Below the pieces are notes generated by a model. It was not told where the DNA came from, did not search any database, and was given only the letters and a program-made list of their open reading frames with translations. The position numbers were made by a program, and so were the translations under genes. From an uncultured Candidatus Saccharibacteria bacterium (GTDB taxonomy: Bacteria; Patescibacteriota; Saccharimonadia; Saccharimonadales; Saccharimonadaceae), in contig CALEJV010000003.1 of assembly GCA_937898545.1 (NCBI GenBank), positions 315,340 through 379,339 on the forward strand: a stretch of DNA of 64,000 nt. Direction: 5' to 3'. Shown piece by piece: positions 16,534-24,986 of this stretch (position 1 is its first letter; every line of letters begins with the position of its first letter).

Positions 16534-16649
16534 GAGGGTTCTCCTTCCATGCGTGTCCTTGAGGCGCTGGTCGCCCCACCACCCTCAAGTGTGCCATATT
16601 TGATCGGGTAAGTCAAAGTGTGTCTATTTGAAGCTGAGCGCTTTACTGT

Positions 16650-17000
16650 TTTCTTATACTACTTACCGTAGATACACTGTAATAAGCATGTTTCTATACA
16701 TACCAATATATCTTGATACTATATCTATTCTCTATGTATCGATATATTTATACCCATCTCTCTTTATCTATATCTCTATAACTTTCTTTCTCTACTATTT
16801 ATCTACCTATTTCTATATCTATATCCTTATCTATATTTCTATCTCTATCTCTACTTATCTCTATATTTCTTTATTTATCTACTTATCTTTATCTTTATTT
16901 ATTTTATCTATCTTTACCTATATCTCCCTATACATCTATATACCTATATATCCATATATCCAACCATATCGATTTCTCTCCTATTATATATAAATATATA
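16650..17000. repeat. G-poor pyrimidine-rich low-complexity tract (TATCTA-like)
   Basis: About 300 bases composed of degenerate TATCTA, TATTTC and TCTCTA units. The plus strand is almost free of G between about 16760 and 16970; the minus strand is correspondingly GA/TA-rich. One plus frame stays open through it (121 codons, mainly Ile, Tyr, Leu and Ser), but this follows from the base bias and is not evidence for a protein. Confidence 0.75.
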
Positions 17001-17045
17001 AAGAGAAGAGAAAAAGAACCCACGCTAACAGAGAAAAAACAGGGT

Positions 17046-17077
17046 AACTATAGTACAAATCGATTTGTACTATAGTT
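17046..17077. repeat. Perfect 32-bp palindrome
   Basis: AACTATAGTACAAATC followed immediately by its exact reverse complement GATTTGTACTATAGTT, with no spacer. It lies about 100 bp downstream of the atpD stop, between the terminator and the low-complexity tract. It could be a protein-binding site or a cruciform. Confidence 0.85.
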
Positions 17078-17104
17078 GGGAGGGAAATGAGAGGAGGATA
17101 GGCA

Positions 17105-17160
17105 AAGAAAACAGCAGCCAAACACAGAGAGAATATCTCGGTTGGCTGCTGCCGTGTAAG
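17105..17160 (-). terminator. Rho-independent terminator after atpD
   Basis: On the minus strand GCAGCCAA and TTGGCTGC form an 8-bp stem, followed by TGTTTTCTTT. It ends the main atp operon before atpC. Confidence 0.75.
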
Positions 17161-17175
17161 AATGTGCAGGGAGCG

Positions 17176-18555
17176 CTAGTCTTGCTTCTCGCTCAGTGGC
17201 ACTGGCGACATGTAGAACCAGTTCTCTGGCTTGTCGTCATACTTACCGCTGAGGATATCCTTGGCATCGCGGATGGTATCAGCAAGCTTGAAGTAGCTGC
17301 CAGGGTTGCCGGTAAATTGCTCAGCAACGTGGAATGGCTGAGCTAAGAAGCGCTGCAAGCGGCGTGCCCGGGCAACGATCTGCTTCTGGTCGTCGCTGAG
17401 CTCTTCCATACCCAGGATAGCAATGATATCCTGCAGCTCCTTGTACTGCTGCAAGACGCGCTGCACTTCGCGGGCCACCTGGTAGTGCTCCTCACCAACC
17501 ACCTCTGGGTCGAGCGAGTTCGAGCTGGAGTCGAGCACGTCCACCGCTGGATAGATACCGATCTCCGTTAGAGCGCGGTTCATCACGATGGTAGCATCCA
17601 GGTGGGCAAAGGTAGTGGCAGGTGCTGGGTCGGTTAGGTCGTCGGCTGGTACATACACTGCCTGAACAGAGGTAATCGAGCCCTTCTTGGTACTGGTGAT
17701 GCGCTCTTGCAGGGCACCCATCTCTTGCTGCAGATTTGGCTGGTAGCCCACCGCACTTGGCAAACGACCCAGCAAGGCAGACACCTCAGCACCAGCCTGC
17801 GTAAAGCGGAAGATATTGTCGACGAAGAGCAGCACATCCTTGCCTTCATCGCGGAAGGCTTCGGCCATTGCTAGGCCAGCCAGTGCTACCCGCAAACGCG
17901 CCCCCGGTGGTTCGTTCATCTGGCCAAAGACAAGCGATGTCTTATCCAACACGCCAGCATCCTTCATCTCGTGGTAGAGGTCGTTACCCTCGCGGGTACG
18001 CTCACCTACACCAGCAAAGACAGAGTTACCACTGTGGAACTTCGCGATGTTGTTGATCAGCTCCTGAATGAGCACTGTCTTACCCACACCAGCACCAGCA
18101 AAGAGCCCCGCCTTACCACCCTTGGTGAGTGGCGCGATGAGGTCGATCACCTTGATACCGGTCTCGAGGATCTCGGTTTTGTTAGATTGCTCGGTGAGAG
18201 CAGGGGGCTCAGCGTGGATGGGCGCACGCTGCGCATCATCGGCTACTGGCTCGCCATCGATCGGTTCACCCACCACATTAAACATCCGCCCTTGCGTTGC
18301 TTCACCTACAGGCACGCGGATCGGTGCACCAGTTGCAACCACTGACTGGCCACGCTTCAGGCCGTCGGTCGATTGCAGGCTGATGGTCCGCACCGTTTGC
18401 TCGTCAAGGTGCTGCGCCACTTCAAGCGTCAGCGTTTGACTATCGCGCTCGACGTGCAGGGCGTCGTAGATGGCTGGCAGCTCCACCTCGCGGTCGAACT
18501 CGACATCCACCACCACACCCATGATCTGGATGATTTTTCCTTGGTTTTTACTCAT
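17176..18555 (-). CDS. atpD: F1Fo ATP synthase beta subunit
   Basis: This encodes 459 residues, full length for the catalytic subunit. The Walker A motif is GAGVGKT (about 154-160); next come GERTREGNDLYHEM with the catalytic glutamate, the RLPSAVGYQPNLQQEMG segment, and near the C-terminus EELSDDQ, a variant of the DELSEED region that contacts gamma and epsilon. A GAGAGGAGAAATGA sequence serves as ribosome-binding site. The gene follows an unknown membrane-protein gene rather than atpG directly, and a terminator comes after it. Confidence 0.97.
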   Translation of the reverse strand: MSKNQGKIIQIMGVVVDVEFDREVELPAIYDALHVERDSQTLTLEVAQHLDEQTVRTISLQSTDGLKRGQSVVATGAPIRVPVGEATQGRMFNVVGEPIDGEPVADDAQRAPIHAEPPALTEQSNKTEILETGIKVIDLIAPLTKGGKAGLFAGAGVGKTVLIQELINNIAKFHSGNSVFAGVGERTREGNDLYHEMKDAGVLDKTSLVFGQMNEPPGARLRVALAGLAMAEAFRDEGKDVLLFVDNIFRFTQAGAEVSALLGRLPSAVGYQPNLQQEMGALQERITSTKKGSITSVQAVYVPADDLTDPAPATTFAHLDATIVMNRALTEIGIYPAVDVLDSSSNSLDPEVVGEEHYQVAREVQRVLQQYKELQDIIAILGMEELSDDQKQIVARARRLQRFLAQPFHVAEQFTGNPGSYFKLADTIRDAKDILSGKYDDKPENWFYMSPVPLSEKQD

Positions 18556-18579
18556 TCATTTCTCCTCTCGATCATTTCA

Positions 18580-19092
18580 TTATACTTTCTTTACTTGCAG
18601 ATTATTATGACTATCTGGCGTCTTGGCACGATGTTTCTGTATATACCGCATAGCATCACGGGCTGCAATACCACAGTAAGCTAGCAACACCACAATTGGC
18701 ACATATGGTAAGAGGCTACTCACAGCTGGCAGCTCGGCAAACGCCATAATAGGCTGAGCCGGCCAGGCAAGGCGAGCAACATCACTAGCCTGCGCCTCCA
18801 CGCCATGCACAGCAAAAGATACAAGAAAGCCCGCAGCATACGAGCCAAAGCCAGCAAGGATCACAACTAATAGGCCAGTCGTAGCACTTACAAAACTCGC
18901 ACTGTGCCGCTGGCCATACCGCCAATACCACAGTCCACCGAGAGCAAACGGCAGCATCAGCGCAAGGCCAAAGAGCAGCCCCTCACCACGGCTAGCAGAC
19001 AGCATCAGAATACCGCCCACAAGAAGCAACACCACACATACAAGCGCATACATGACAAGCGCAGCTATCACGACACGCGCGTAGTGTTTCAT
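18580..19092 (-). CDS. Unknown membrane protein between atpG and atpD
   Basis: This encodes 170 residues with about five hydrophobic segments (roughly 8-32, 40-56, 66-95, 108-128 and 126-145) and a basic C-terminal tail. Its ATG overlaps the atpG stop by four bases (ATGA), so it is translationally coupled inside the ATP synthase operon. The usual bacterial order is gamma directly followed by beta. I recognise no family; assembly or membrane anchoring of the enzyme is one hypothesis. A low-complexity Ala/Leu-rich composition could hide a distant relationship. Confidence 0.75.
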   Translation of the reverse strand: MKHYARVVIAALVMYALVCVVLLLVGGILMLSASRGEGLLFGLALMLPFALGGLWYWRYGQRHSASFVSATTGLLVVILAGFGSYAAGFLVSFAVHGVEAQASDVARLAWPAQPIMAFAELPAVSSLLPYVPIVVLLAYCGIAARDAMRYIQKHRAKTPDSHNNLQVKKV

Positions 19093-19976
19093 CCCATTGC
19101 CTCCACACCAGCGCTAATCTCGGTCAGCTCTTGCGTGATGGCACCTTGGCGCTGTTTGTTCATCTCGAGTGTTAGGTCATCGACAAGGCTGGTAGCGTTA
19201 TCGGTGGCATTCTTCATAGCAAGCATGCGCTGGCTGTGCTCGCTCGCCCGAGCATCGAGCAAGGCTTGGTAGAGCCGGGCACTCACCATGCGCGCAGCGA
19301 TGGTATCGAGTACTGCTTGCGGGCTTGGCTCAAAGAGTGCTTCATCATCTGGGATTACCTCATCGTCATCCACCGCATCGAGCTGCTCGGCATCAAGGCC
19401 AGCGGGCAAGAGGTGGATCGTATCAGGGTGCTGCGTCATACTGCTATAAAAGCGAGTGAATACAACGTCGACCGCATCGACCTGCGTGCTCACAAACATA
19501 TCGTGCGCGGTGTCGAGAATTGCCCGGAAGGCTGGCCCAGTTGGGCGATCTGGCACATCCTCATACACCCCAACCACCTGCGTATCCTTAAGGCGCGCAA
19601 CAAACTGCGCCGCCTTGCGCCCCACCGCAATGGTGGTGTTGTCAATCCCCGCTACATCGTCATCGCGCAGGAGCTGGACATAGCGCTTAAGGACGTTGCT
19701 GTTGTAGGCGCCAGCCAATCCTTTATCGGCGGCAATGACGATGATCAAGCGGCGCTTGACCGCGCGCTGGGCAAACAGGGGGTGATCGTCGGTCGCACCC
19801 TGGCGCGAGAGGTAGCGCAAGAGGCCGCGTGCTGCCGTGGTATACGGCGCAGTGGTGCGACTTGCATCTTGGGCGCGGCGCATCTTGCTCGCTGCCACCA
19901 TTTGCATTGCCTTGGTGATCTGCTTGGTGCTCTTAACCGAGCGAATCCGTGCTTTGAGCTGTTGCGTATTGGGCAT
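19089..19976 (-). CDS. atpG: F1Fo ATP synthase gamma subunit
   Basis: This encodes 295 residues, the central rotor stalk. The N-terminal helix LKARIRSVKSTKQITKAMQM and the C-terminal coiled-coil partner MLAMKNATDNATSLVDDL with NKQRQGAITQELTEISAG are characteristic. The central Rossmann-like part includes IIVIAADKGLAGAYN. The gene starts 15 bases after the atpA stop and overlaps the next gene by 4 bases. Confidence 0.96.
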   Translation of the reverse strand: MPNTQQLKARIRSVKSTKQITKAMQMVAASKMRRAQDASRTTAPYTTAARGLLRYLSRQGATDDHPLFAQRAVKRRLIIVIAADKGLAGAYNSNVLKRYVQLLRDDDVAGIDNTTIAVGRKAAQFVARLKDTQVVGVYEDVPDRPTGPAFRAILDTAHDMFVSTQVDAVDVVFTRFYSSMTQHPDTIHLLPAGLDAEQLDAVDDDEVIPDDEALFEPSPQAVLDTIAARMVSARLYQALLDARASEHSQRMLAMKNATDNATSLVDDLTLEMNKQRQGAITQELTEISAGVEAMG

Positions 19977-19991
19977 AGCGACCTCCGTTGC

Positions 19992-21527
19992 TTACTCCGC
20001 AAATTCCTTGGCAATTTCGCCCGCGGTTGATTCTATCAAGTGAGTGAGTTTCTCATCAGCACCGAACTTCTGGTCACCCTTATTAAGAGTGCGCATTTGT
20101 TCCTTAGCCTCGGCCCAGAGACGGCTCAGCAGAGCATCTTGGGCAGCTTTGATCTTCGTAGCTGGCACGGTGTCGAAGTAGCCTTGGCTTACCGCCACAA
20201 TGCTCACCACCTGCTCCCAGACACTCATTGGTTGGTATTGTGGCTGTTTGAGAAGCTCTGTCAGGCGCTGACCACGGCCAATCTGTGCCTTGGTCTCGGC
20301 ATCAAGGTCGCTTCCAAACTGAGCAAAGCTTGCCAACTCGCGAAACTGACTCAACCCAAGCTTGAGGTTACCGCTAACACTCTTGAGCGCCTTAGTCTGC
20401 GCGGCACCACCAACACGCGACACCGAGAGACCAGCACTAATGGCCGGGCGAATACCCTGGTAGAAGAGATCTGTCTCCATAAAGATCTGCCCGTCGGTGA
20501 TGGAAATCACGTTGGTAGGGATGTAAGCGGAGATATCACCCGCCTGGGTCTCAATGATCGGCAGAGCAGTGAGCGAACCTGCCCCAAGCTCATCACTTAG
20601 CTTAGCACTGCGCTCGAGTAGGCGGCTATGCAAATAGAACACATCACCCGGGAAGGCCTCGCGCCCTGGTGGACGACGCAGCAGCAAGCTCATCTGGCGG
20701 TAAGCGACGGCGTGCTTAGTCAGGTCGTCGTAGATCATCAAAGCATGGCCACCATTGTCGCGGAAGTACTCACCCATGGCGGTACCGGCGTATGGCGCAA
20801 GATAGAGCAAGGAAGCTGGGTCGCTTGGGCTGGTTGCTACCACGATAGTCTGGTCCATCACACCTTCTTCTTTGAGGCGCTCGACCAGGCGAGCAATCTT
20901 GCTCAGCTTCTGTCCAACGGCAACGTAGACATTCACCACGCCAGTCTTTTGACGCGCTTGGTTGATCATCGTGTCGAGTGCGATTGCTGTCTTACCGGTT
21001 TGGCGATCACCAATGATGAGCTCGCGCTGGCCACGGCCAATCGGGAACATCGCATCGATGCTCATAATACCAGTCATCAGTGGCTCGTGCACGCTCTTGC
21101 GGCCCATCACACCAATCGCCTCACGCTCGACGAGGCCGCGCTGCGTGGTAGTAATAGCTGGGCCACCATCAAGCGGCTCACCGAGTGGGTTCACCACGCG
21201 GCCGAGCAGCTCCTCGCCAACTGGCACACTCAGTACCTCGCCCTTGAGCTTGACGCGATCGCCAGCAGCTACACCTTGGTCGCTGCCGAGCAGCACAGCA
21301 CCAATTTCATCTTCCATCAGGTTGAGAGCAAATGCCTCAACGACACCTGTTTTCGTCTCGATCTCGAGCACCTCGCTATAGCCAGCGTGGCGCAAGCCAT
21401 GTACCCAGGCCACACCATCACCCACTCGGGTCACGATACCGACCTGCTCTAGTCCTTCAGAGGCTTCCAGGCCTGCGATCGCTTGCCGCAAGCTCTCGGA
21501 CAACTCTGTAACCGTTGTTTCAGCCAT
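19992..21527 (-). CDS. atpA: F1Fo ATP synthase alpha subunit
   Basis: This encodes 511 residues, normal length for the non-catalytic alpha subunit. The nucleotide-binding loop is GDRQTGKT (about 173-180), with VGQKLSKIARL and GGHALMIYDDLTKHA downstream, then LLRRPPGREAFPGDVFYLHSRLLER, and the arginine-finger region SVSRVGGAAQTKA. It lies 12 bases after atpH and before atpG in the conserved order. Confidence 0.97.
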   Translation of the reverse strand: MAETTVTELSESLRQAIAGLEASEGLEQVGIVTRVGDGVAWVHGLRHAGYSEVLEIETKTGVVEAFALNLMEDEIGAVLLGSDQGVAAGDRVKLKGEVLSVPVGEELLGRVVNPLGEPLDGGPAITTTQRGLVEREAIGVMGRKSVHEPLMTGIMSIDAMFPIGRGQRELIIGDRQTGKTAIALDTMINQARQKTGVVNVYVAVGQKLSKIARLVERLKEEGVMDQTIVVATSPSDPASLLYLAPYAGTAMGEYFRDNGGHALMIYDDLTKHAVAYRQMSLLLRRPPGREAFPGDVFYLHSRLLERSAKLSDELGAGSLTALPIIETQAGDISAYIPTNVISITDGQIFMETDLFYQGIRPAISAGLSVSRVGGAAQTKALKSVSGNLKLGLSQFRELASFAQFGSDLDAETKAQIGRGQRLTELLKQPQYQPMSVWEQVVSIVAVSQGYFDTVPATKIKAAQDALLSRLWAEAKEQMRTLNKGDQKFGADEKLTHLIESTAGEIAKEFAE

Positions 21528-21539
21528 GTATAATTCCTC

Positions 21540-21950
21540 TTATTTCGTGCCCGCAAGGGCGGTTAGTTTGTGTTGGATAGTGCCATCGTAGTGCTGGCCC
21601 GGCAGAGCGATCTTCACGCCGCCAATCACCGACGGATCGACAACCTGGCGGAACTGTACTGACCGAACTGGTGCAGTGCCATTCTGCTCAGCAAGTGCCG
21701 TGACCTCTGTCTTGAGCTGCTTCTGCAGGGCGGCCGATAGCTCGTGCGCCGTCGTAACTTCAGCCACAACGATGCCGCGCTCAGCTAGCGCTTCCTCAAT
21801 CGTTGCCGCCACCACATCGACATCGCGCGTTGCACGGGTGTCAATAAGATAGGCCGCAACCTGGCGCAGCACAGCAGGCACCTCAGCACCAGCAGCAATC
21901 TGCTCAGCAACATACGCAGCGAGGCGGCGGCGCGAAAAACCGGCCGCCAT
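21540..21950 (-). CDS. atpH: F1Fo ATP synthase delta subunit (short)
   Basis: This encodes 136 residues, shorter than the usual about 175-180. It is assigned by position between atpF and atpA and by the C-terminal family motif VDPSVIGGVKIALPGQHYDGTIQHKL (written in part; a close match to the delta C-terminus that ends in a conserved D-x-S-x-x-x-x-L-x-x-L). The N-terminal helical bundle is present but compact. Its start overlaps the atpF stop. It links the peripheral stalk to the top of F1. Confidence 0.85.
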   Translation of the reverse strand: MAAGFSRRRLAAYVAEQIAAGAEVPAVLRQVAAYLIDTRATRDVDVVAATIEEALAERGIVVAEVTTAHELSAALQKQLKTEVTALAEQNGTAPVRSVQFRQVVDPSVIGGVKIALPGQHYDGTIQHKLTALAGTK

Positions 21951-22498
21951 CAGCGCTGCTCCTTATCGAGTTTAGTCAGGTGCTTCTCGATCAGCTGGCG
22001 ATCCTTCGACGCGTCAACAGTCTCGGCCGTCACTGCACGCGTTGCCTCGACGACCATGTCGACCATTTCGCGGCGCAGCGCTCGCTTAGCCTCAGCCAAC
22101 TCTGTCTGCGTCTGGGTGCGAGCTGACGCTAAGATGCGCTCGGCCTGCGTGTGGGCGTCGTCCTTGGCGTCGTTCACCATGCTAGCTGCTTCAGTTTTGG
22201 CAGCGGTCACAATTTCTTGTGACTCGTGGCGGGCTTTCTTGAGCATTGCAGCAGTGCGCTCCTCGGTCTCGTCAGCCGCCTTTTGCGCTTTCTCAGCTGC
22301 TTTGAGGCCATCGCGAATCTTCGCATCGCGCTGGTCGAGCATGTCGAGCAGCGGTGGATAGACCCACTTCTTCAAGACCAAGAGCAGCACCACAAATGCC
22401 ACCATTTGCAGGACAAACAGCTGCCAATCAAGACCAAGCGACGAGAATAAATCGCCACCACCCGCCTCTGTCGATGCAAAATAGTGCAGGGTATTCAC
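21950..22498 (-). CDS. atpF: F1Fo ATP synthase b subunit
   Basis: This encodes 182 residues: an N-terminal membrane helix (about 27-45, LFVLQMVAFVVLLLVLKKW) followed by the family motif YPPLLDMLDQRDAKI and a long charged coiled coil (about 60-180, rich in Ala, Glu, Lys and Arg). This is the peripheral stalk that holds F1 against rotation. It lies 13 bases after atpE. Confidence 0.93.
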   Translation of the reverse strand: MNTLHYFASTEAGGGDLFSSLGLDWQLFVLQMVAFVVLLLVLKKWVYPPLLDMLDQRDAKIRDGLKAAEKAQKAADETEERTAAMLKKARHESQEIVTAAKTEAASMVNDAKDDAHTQAERILASARTQTQTELAEAKRALRREMVDMVVEATRAVTAETVDASKDRQLIEKHLTKLDKEQR

Positions 22499-22511
22499 GA
22501 GTGCGAACTCC

Positions 22512-22724
22512 TTACATCACCTTGCCGACGATTGCGGCCACAAAACCAATGATAGCCAGAGCATCGATAAACGAGATACCAAGGATCATCATGGTGCGTA
22601 GGTCGTTAATCTTTTCTGGGTTGCGACCAGCTGCCTTCATGGCGTTGGCACCGATCCAGCCACACCCGATCGCAGCAAACGCTGCTGGGATAGCATACGC
22701 CAGGGTAAATGCGATGTCTTTCAT
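22512..22724 (-). CDS. atpE: F1Fo ATP synthase c subunit
   Basis: This encodes 70 residues forming the two-helix hairpin of the c-ring. The polar loop is GRNPEK, and the ion-binding carboxylate of helix 2 is Asp54 in SFIDALAIIGF, an Asp as in E. coli rather than the more common Glu. The Gln/Glu and Ser/Thr pattern of Na+-binding c subunits is not seen, so proton coupling is more likely. ATG follows an AGGAG-like site on the minus strand. Confidence 0.95.
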   Translation of the reverse strand: MKDIAFTLAYAIPAAFAAIGCGWIGANAMKAAGRNPEKINDLRTMMILGISFIDALAIIGFVAAIVGKVM

Positions 22725-22756
22725 AATTATTTCTCCTTATTTAGTTGTTACCAATG

Positions 22757-23587
22757 TTATTTTGCTCCTTCGGTCACGAGGTTCGCGTCTGAAGAAGTCG
22801 AAGTGCTTGAGTGCGTATCTTTTTCCTCATCACCGCCGTGATGCGTGAGCCCGAGTGAAATAAACACGGTTGAAAGCATAAAGAAGATATAGGCCTGAAT
22901 GCCACCAATGAATAGCTCAAAGAGATAGAACGGCTGCAATACTGCTGGCATTGCCGCCTGGGTAAGATAAGCGATCATCGCGATCAAAATCTCACCCGCC
23001 AGCACATTACCAAATAGACGGAAGGATAGACTCAGTAAGCGCGAGAACTCTGCCACAATCTCGAGAATCCCGACGAAGGACATGATCGGATCGCGCAGTG
23101 GATTAACAAGATACCGCTTGAGATTGCCCACAAAGCCAAGCTCGCGTGCTGCGTATACCTGTGCCATAACGATCGTAACGGCCGCGAGGGCAAAGGTCAT
23201 GTTAAGATCGGCATTCTGGCCACGGAATAGTGGTGTATGGCCAACCATCACTGGCCCAACAACTGGTAATAACCCGAGCCAATATTGCGCGGCAATAAAG
23301 AAGAACATCGTAATAACAAGGGGAGCGACGCGACGCGTCCATTTCTTGCTGGGGATGACCTGTCCAACGGTATTGTACAACCCCTCGAAGCACCAGACAG
23401 TCAAGCGAGTTGCAAAATTAGCCTTCTTCTTGCCCAGCACCGCAGCACGTGTGCGGAACATGAGCCAAGCCAAGACGATGAGACCCAGCAGACCAACGAG
23501 ATTGGCATTAGTAATTGGCCAGCCAGCGATCGAAAACACCTCGTCTGCCTTGACTGAGATGTGTGGCACTGCCGCAAAAAACATCAT
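22757..23587 (-). CDS. atpB: F1Fo ATP synthase a subunit
   Basis: This encodes 276 residues with five to six membrane helices. The essential arginine is Arg190 in LSLSFRLFGNVLAGEIL, the helix that faces the c-ring. The last helix region, AYIFFMLSTVFISLGLTHH, is also typical. A hydrophilic Ser/Thr/Asp-rich tail of about 25 residues follows. The ATG overlaps the stop of the AtpI-like gene by 4 bases. Confidence 0.95.
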   Translation of the reverse strand: MMFFAAVPHISVKADEVFSIAGWPITNANLVGLLGLIVLAWLMFRTRAAVLGKKKANFATRLTVWCFEGLYNTVGQVIPSKKWTRRVAPLVITMFFFIAAQYWLGLLPVVGPVMVGHTPLFRGQNADLNMTFALAAVTIVMAQVYAARELGFVGNLKRYLVNPLRDPIMSFVGILEIVAEFSRLLSLSFRLFGNVLAGEILIAMIAYLTQAAMPAVLQPFYLFELFIGGIQAYIFFMLSTVFISLGLTHHGGDEEKDTHSSTSTSSDANLVTEGAK

Positions 23588-23829
23588 GTGCGATGACCTC
23601 CCTTAATTTGGTGCGTAATGAGCCCAGCTGCAAGGATAATGCCGACCACGAGGCCAGCAAACATCAGCCACGGCTTGGTTGCAAACTGCCGGTCTGCCCA
23701 GACTCCGAGCAAAAACAACCCAACAGTTGGCACCGCCATTCGCCAGGTTGTCCCAAGTAGGGTACGCCACAGCACACTAACCACTTGGCTACCGTGCGAG
23801 CGGGCATTCTCACGAGACTCCGTACTCAT
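23584..23829 (-). CDS. AtpI-like small membrane protein, first gene of the atp operon
   Basis: This encodes 81 residues with two helices (about 26-46 and 54-74) separated by a short RQFATKPW loop. Position immediately upstream of atpB, size and topology match the AtpI/AtpZ family that helps c-ring assembly or Mg2+ handling; sequence similarity is too weak to be decisive. TACAAT (plus 23838-23843) is 8 bases before the start codon, with TTTACG as -35 at 17 bases, so the whole operon appears to begin with a leaderless mRNA. Confidence 0.7.
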   Translation of the reverse strand: MSTESRENARSHGSQVVSVLWRTLLGTTWRMAVPTVGLFLLGVWADRQFATKPWLMFAGLVVGIILAAGLITHQIKGGHRT

Positions 23830-23857
23830 ATGGCCTTATTGTACCAGGAGGCCCTGC

Positions 23858-23940
23858 AGACGTAAAGAGGGAAGCAGCAGTTGGGTATGAATCTCAAAGC
23901 ACTGGCTTCTCTTGGTATGCTAGCCCTTTTCTTTACGTCT
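23858..23940. repeat. Inverted repeat around the atp operon -35 region
   Basis: AGACGTAAAG (23858-23867) and its exact complement CTTTACGTCT (23931-23940) flank 63 bases. The left arm contains the -35 box (TTTACG on the minus strand) of the atp promoter. It could be an operator, or a hairpin RNA of about 80 bases. Confidence 0.5.
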
Positions 23941-24088
23941 TGAACCGATGAAGCGCACGCATAGATCGTAATGATTTGGCGTGGAGTTACTGCTCTTCTC
24001 TATATTCCATTAACTTTTATAACCATTCCTTGGGAGGATGCATGCGAGACAACTGGCGCCGCATTGCAAAGCCGCGTATACTAGAGCT

Positions 24089-24295
24089 ATGCCACGCCGC
24101 AATAAAACGCCTAAGCATCAGCCCTACCGCCCACCGCGCAGTGAAGCAGCTAAGAAGCGCTACCCGAGCCGAGCCGCCGCCTTGCGCGCCATCACTGAGC
24201 TCCGTAAATATCAGCTGGATGTGCAGTTACGCGTGTATCAATCACCGCACGATGGTGGCTGGTATCTGACGAGTCAATACACTACAGAGGATTAA
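24089..24295 (+). CDS. Small basic protein, 68 aa
   Basis: This encodes 68 residues from ATG 24089: a basic N-terminal half (MPRRNKTPKHQPYRPPR, then AAKKRYPSRAAA) followed by a short helix and a beta-like VQLRVYQSPHDGGWYLTSQY end. The start is fixed by TATACT (24077-24082), which ends 6 bases before the ATG; an in-frame ATG at 24038 would lie upstream of this promoter. No family recognised; the C-terminal half looks like a small alpha-beta fold with a Trp-Tyr strand. Confidence 0.65.
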   Translation: MPRRNKTPKHQPYRPPRSEAAKKRYPSRAAALRAITELRKYQLDVQLRVYQSPHDGGWYLTSQYTTED

Positions 24296-24411
24296 CCTCT
24301 CCATCCTACTAGAACTATTACTGAAGAAGCTTCGCGCCTTACCTTGCACTCAGCACGCTTGCCAACTCCATCACCGTCCATGCTATACTAGCAAGAGCGA
24401 AAGGGGAATAT

Positions 24412-24681
24412 ATGAGTACAACACCATCAGTCATAGTATATAGCGCAGAGTGGTGCGCCTATTGCAAAACAGAGAAACAATATCTCGACAAGCTCGGCGT
24501 GAGTTATACCGTGAAGGACATCGAGAAAACACCTGGTGCCCAGGAGGAGCTCGCTACCAAAACCGGCGGCAAAGCCCAGGGTATTCCAGTCACAGATATT
24601 GCTGGTGAGATCGTCTATGGCTTCGACCGAGCTCGAATTGATGAGCTCCTTACAGCAAAGGGATTATTGTCAAAATCGTAA
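24412..24681 (+). CDS. Glutaredoxin-like thiol-disulfide oxidoreductase
   Basis: This encodes 89 residues of a thioredoxin-fold protein with active site WCAYC (about 14-18), the cis-proline strand GIPVTDI (about 59-65) and the C-terminal YGFDRARIDELL. This is the NrdH/glutaredoxin layout: C-x-x-C, T-x-P-like turn, then GF. It reduces disulfides, for example in ribonucleotide reductase or peroxide defence. TATACT lies at about 24384 and GAAAGGGGA precedes the ATG, so unlike many neighbours it has a leader with a ribosome-binding site. A terminator follows. Confidence 0.88.
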   Translation: MSTTPSVIVYSAEWCAYCKTEKQYLDKLGVSYTVKDIEKTPGAQEELATKTGGKAQGIPVTDIAGEIVYGFDRARIDELLTAKGLLSKS

Positions 24682-24701
24682 GCTGGTTATGCATCACATT
24701 C

Positions 24702-24735
24702 AACTCACTGCTTGGGAAGGGCAGTGAGTTTTGTT
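24702..24735 (+). terminator. Terminator after the glutaredoxin gene
   Basis: AACTCACTGC and GCAGTGAGTT form a 10-bp stem around TTGGGAAGG, followed by TTGTT. Confidence 0.7.
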
Positions 24736-24986
24736 ATTGGCTGCTTGCATACGAGGGAAATGGAGGGGTATAGGCAGTATACATATATTGTTCATACTTT
24801 TTTGTTTGACTCAAAAAGTCACACTATTGCAACCACACAAGTTGCTAATTTTTATTTATAACAGAGGTACTGTATTGATTATGAGTTGTAGATAATACTC
24901 ATCTAGCATTAATCTCCACTATACATTGACTAGGTGCGATGTCTCTCATGCAGATTATTTTTGTATATAAGCGTCTCGCGCTACCG
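24736..24986. other. AT-rich spacer without visible gene
   Basis: This sequence between convergent genes is AT-rich and contains no frame, tRNA or clear repeat beyond the terminator just before it. Confidence 0.5.

Noticed and set aside
16628..16993. 121-codon frame rich in Ile, Tyr, Leu and Ser
   Set aside because: It is open only because the strand lacks G and so has few stops; no ribosome-binding site or domain is seen.
23858..23940. SRP 4.5S RNA, because of GGGAAGCAGCAG
   Set aside because: The GGAA tetraloop context and the opposite strand CAGGTC of domain IV are absent.
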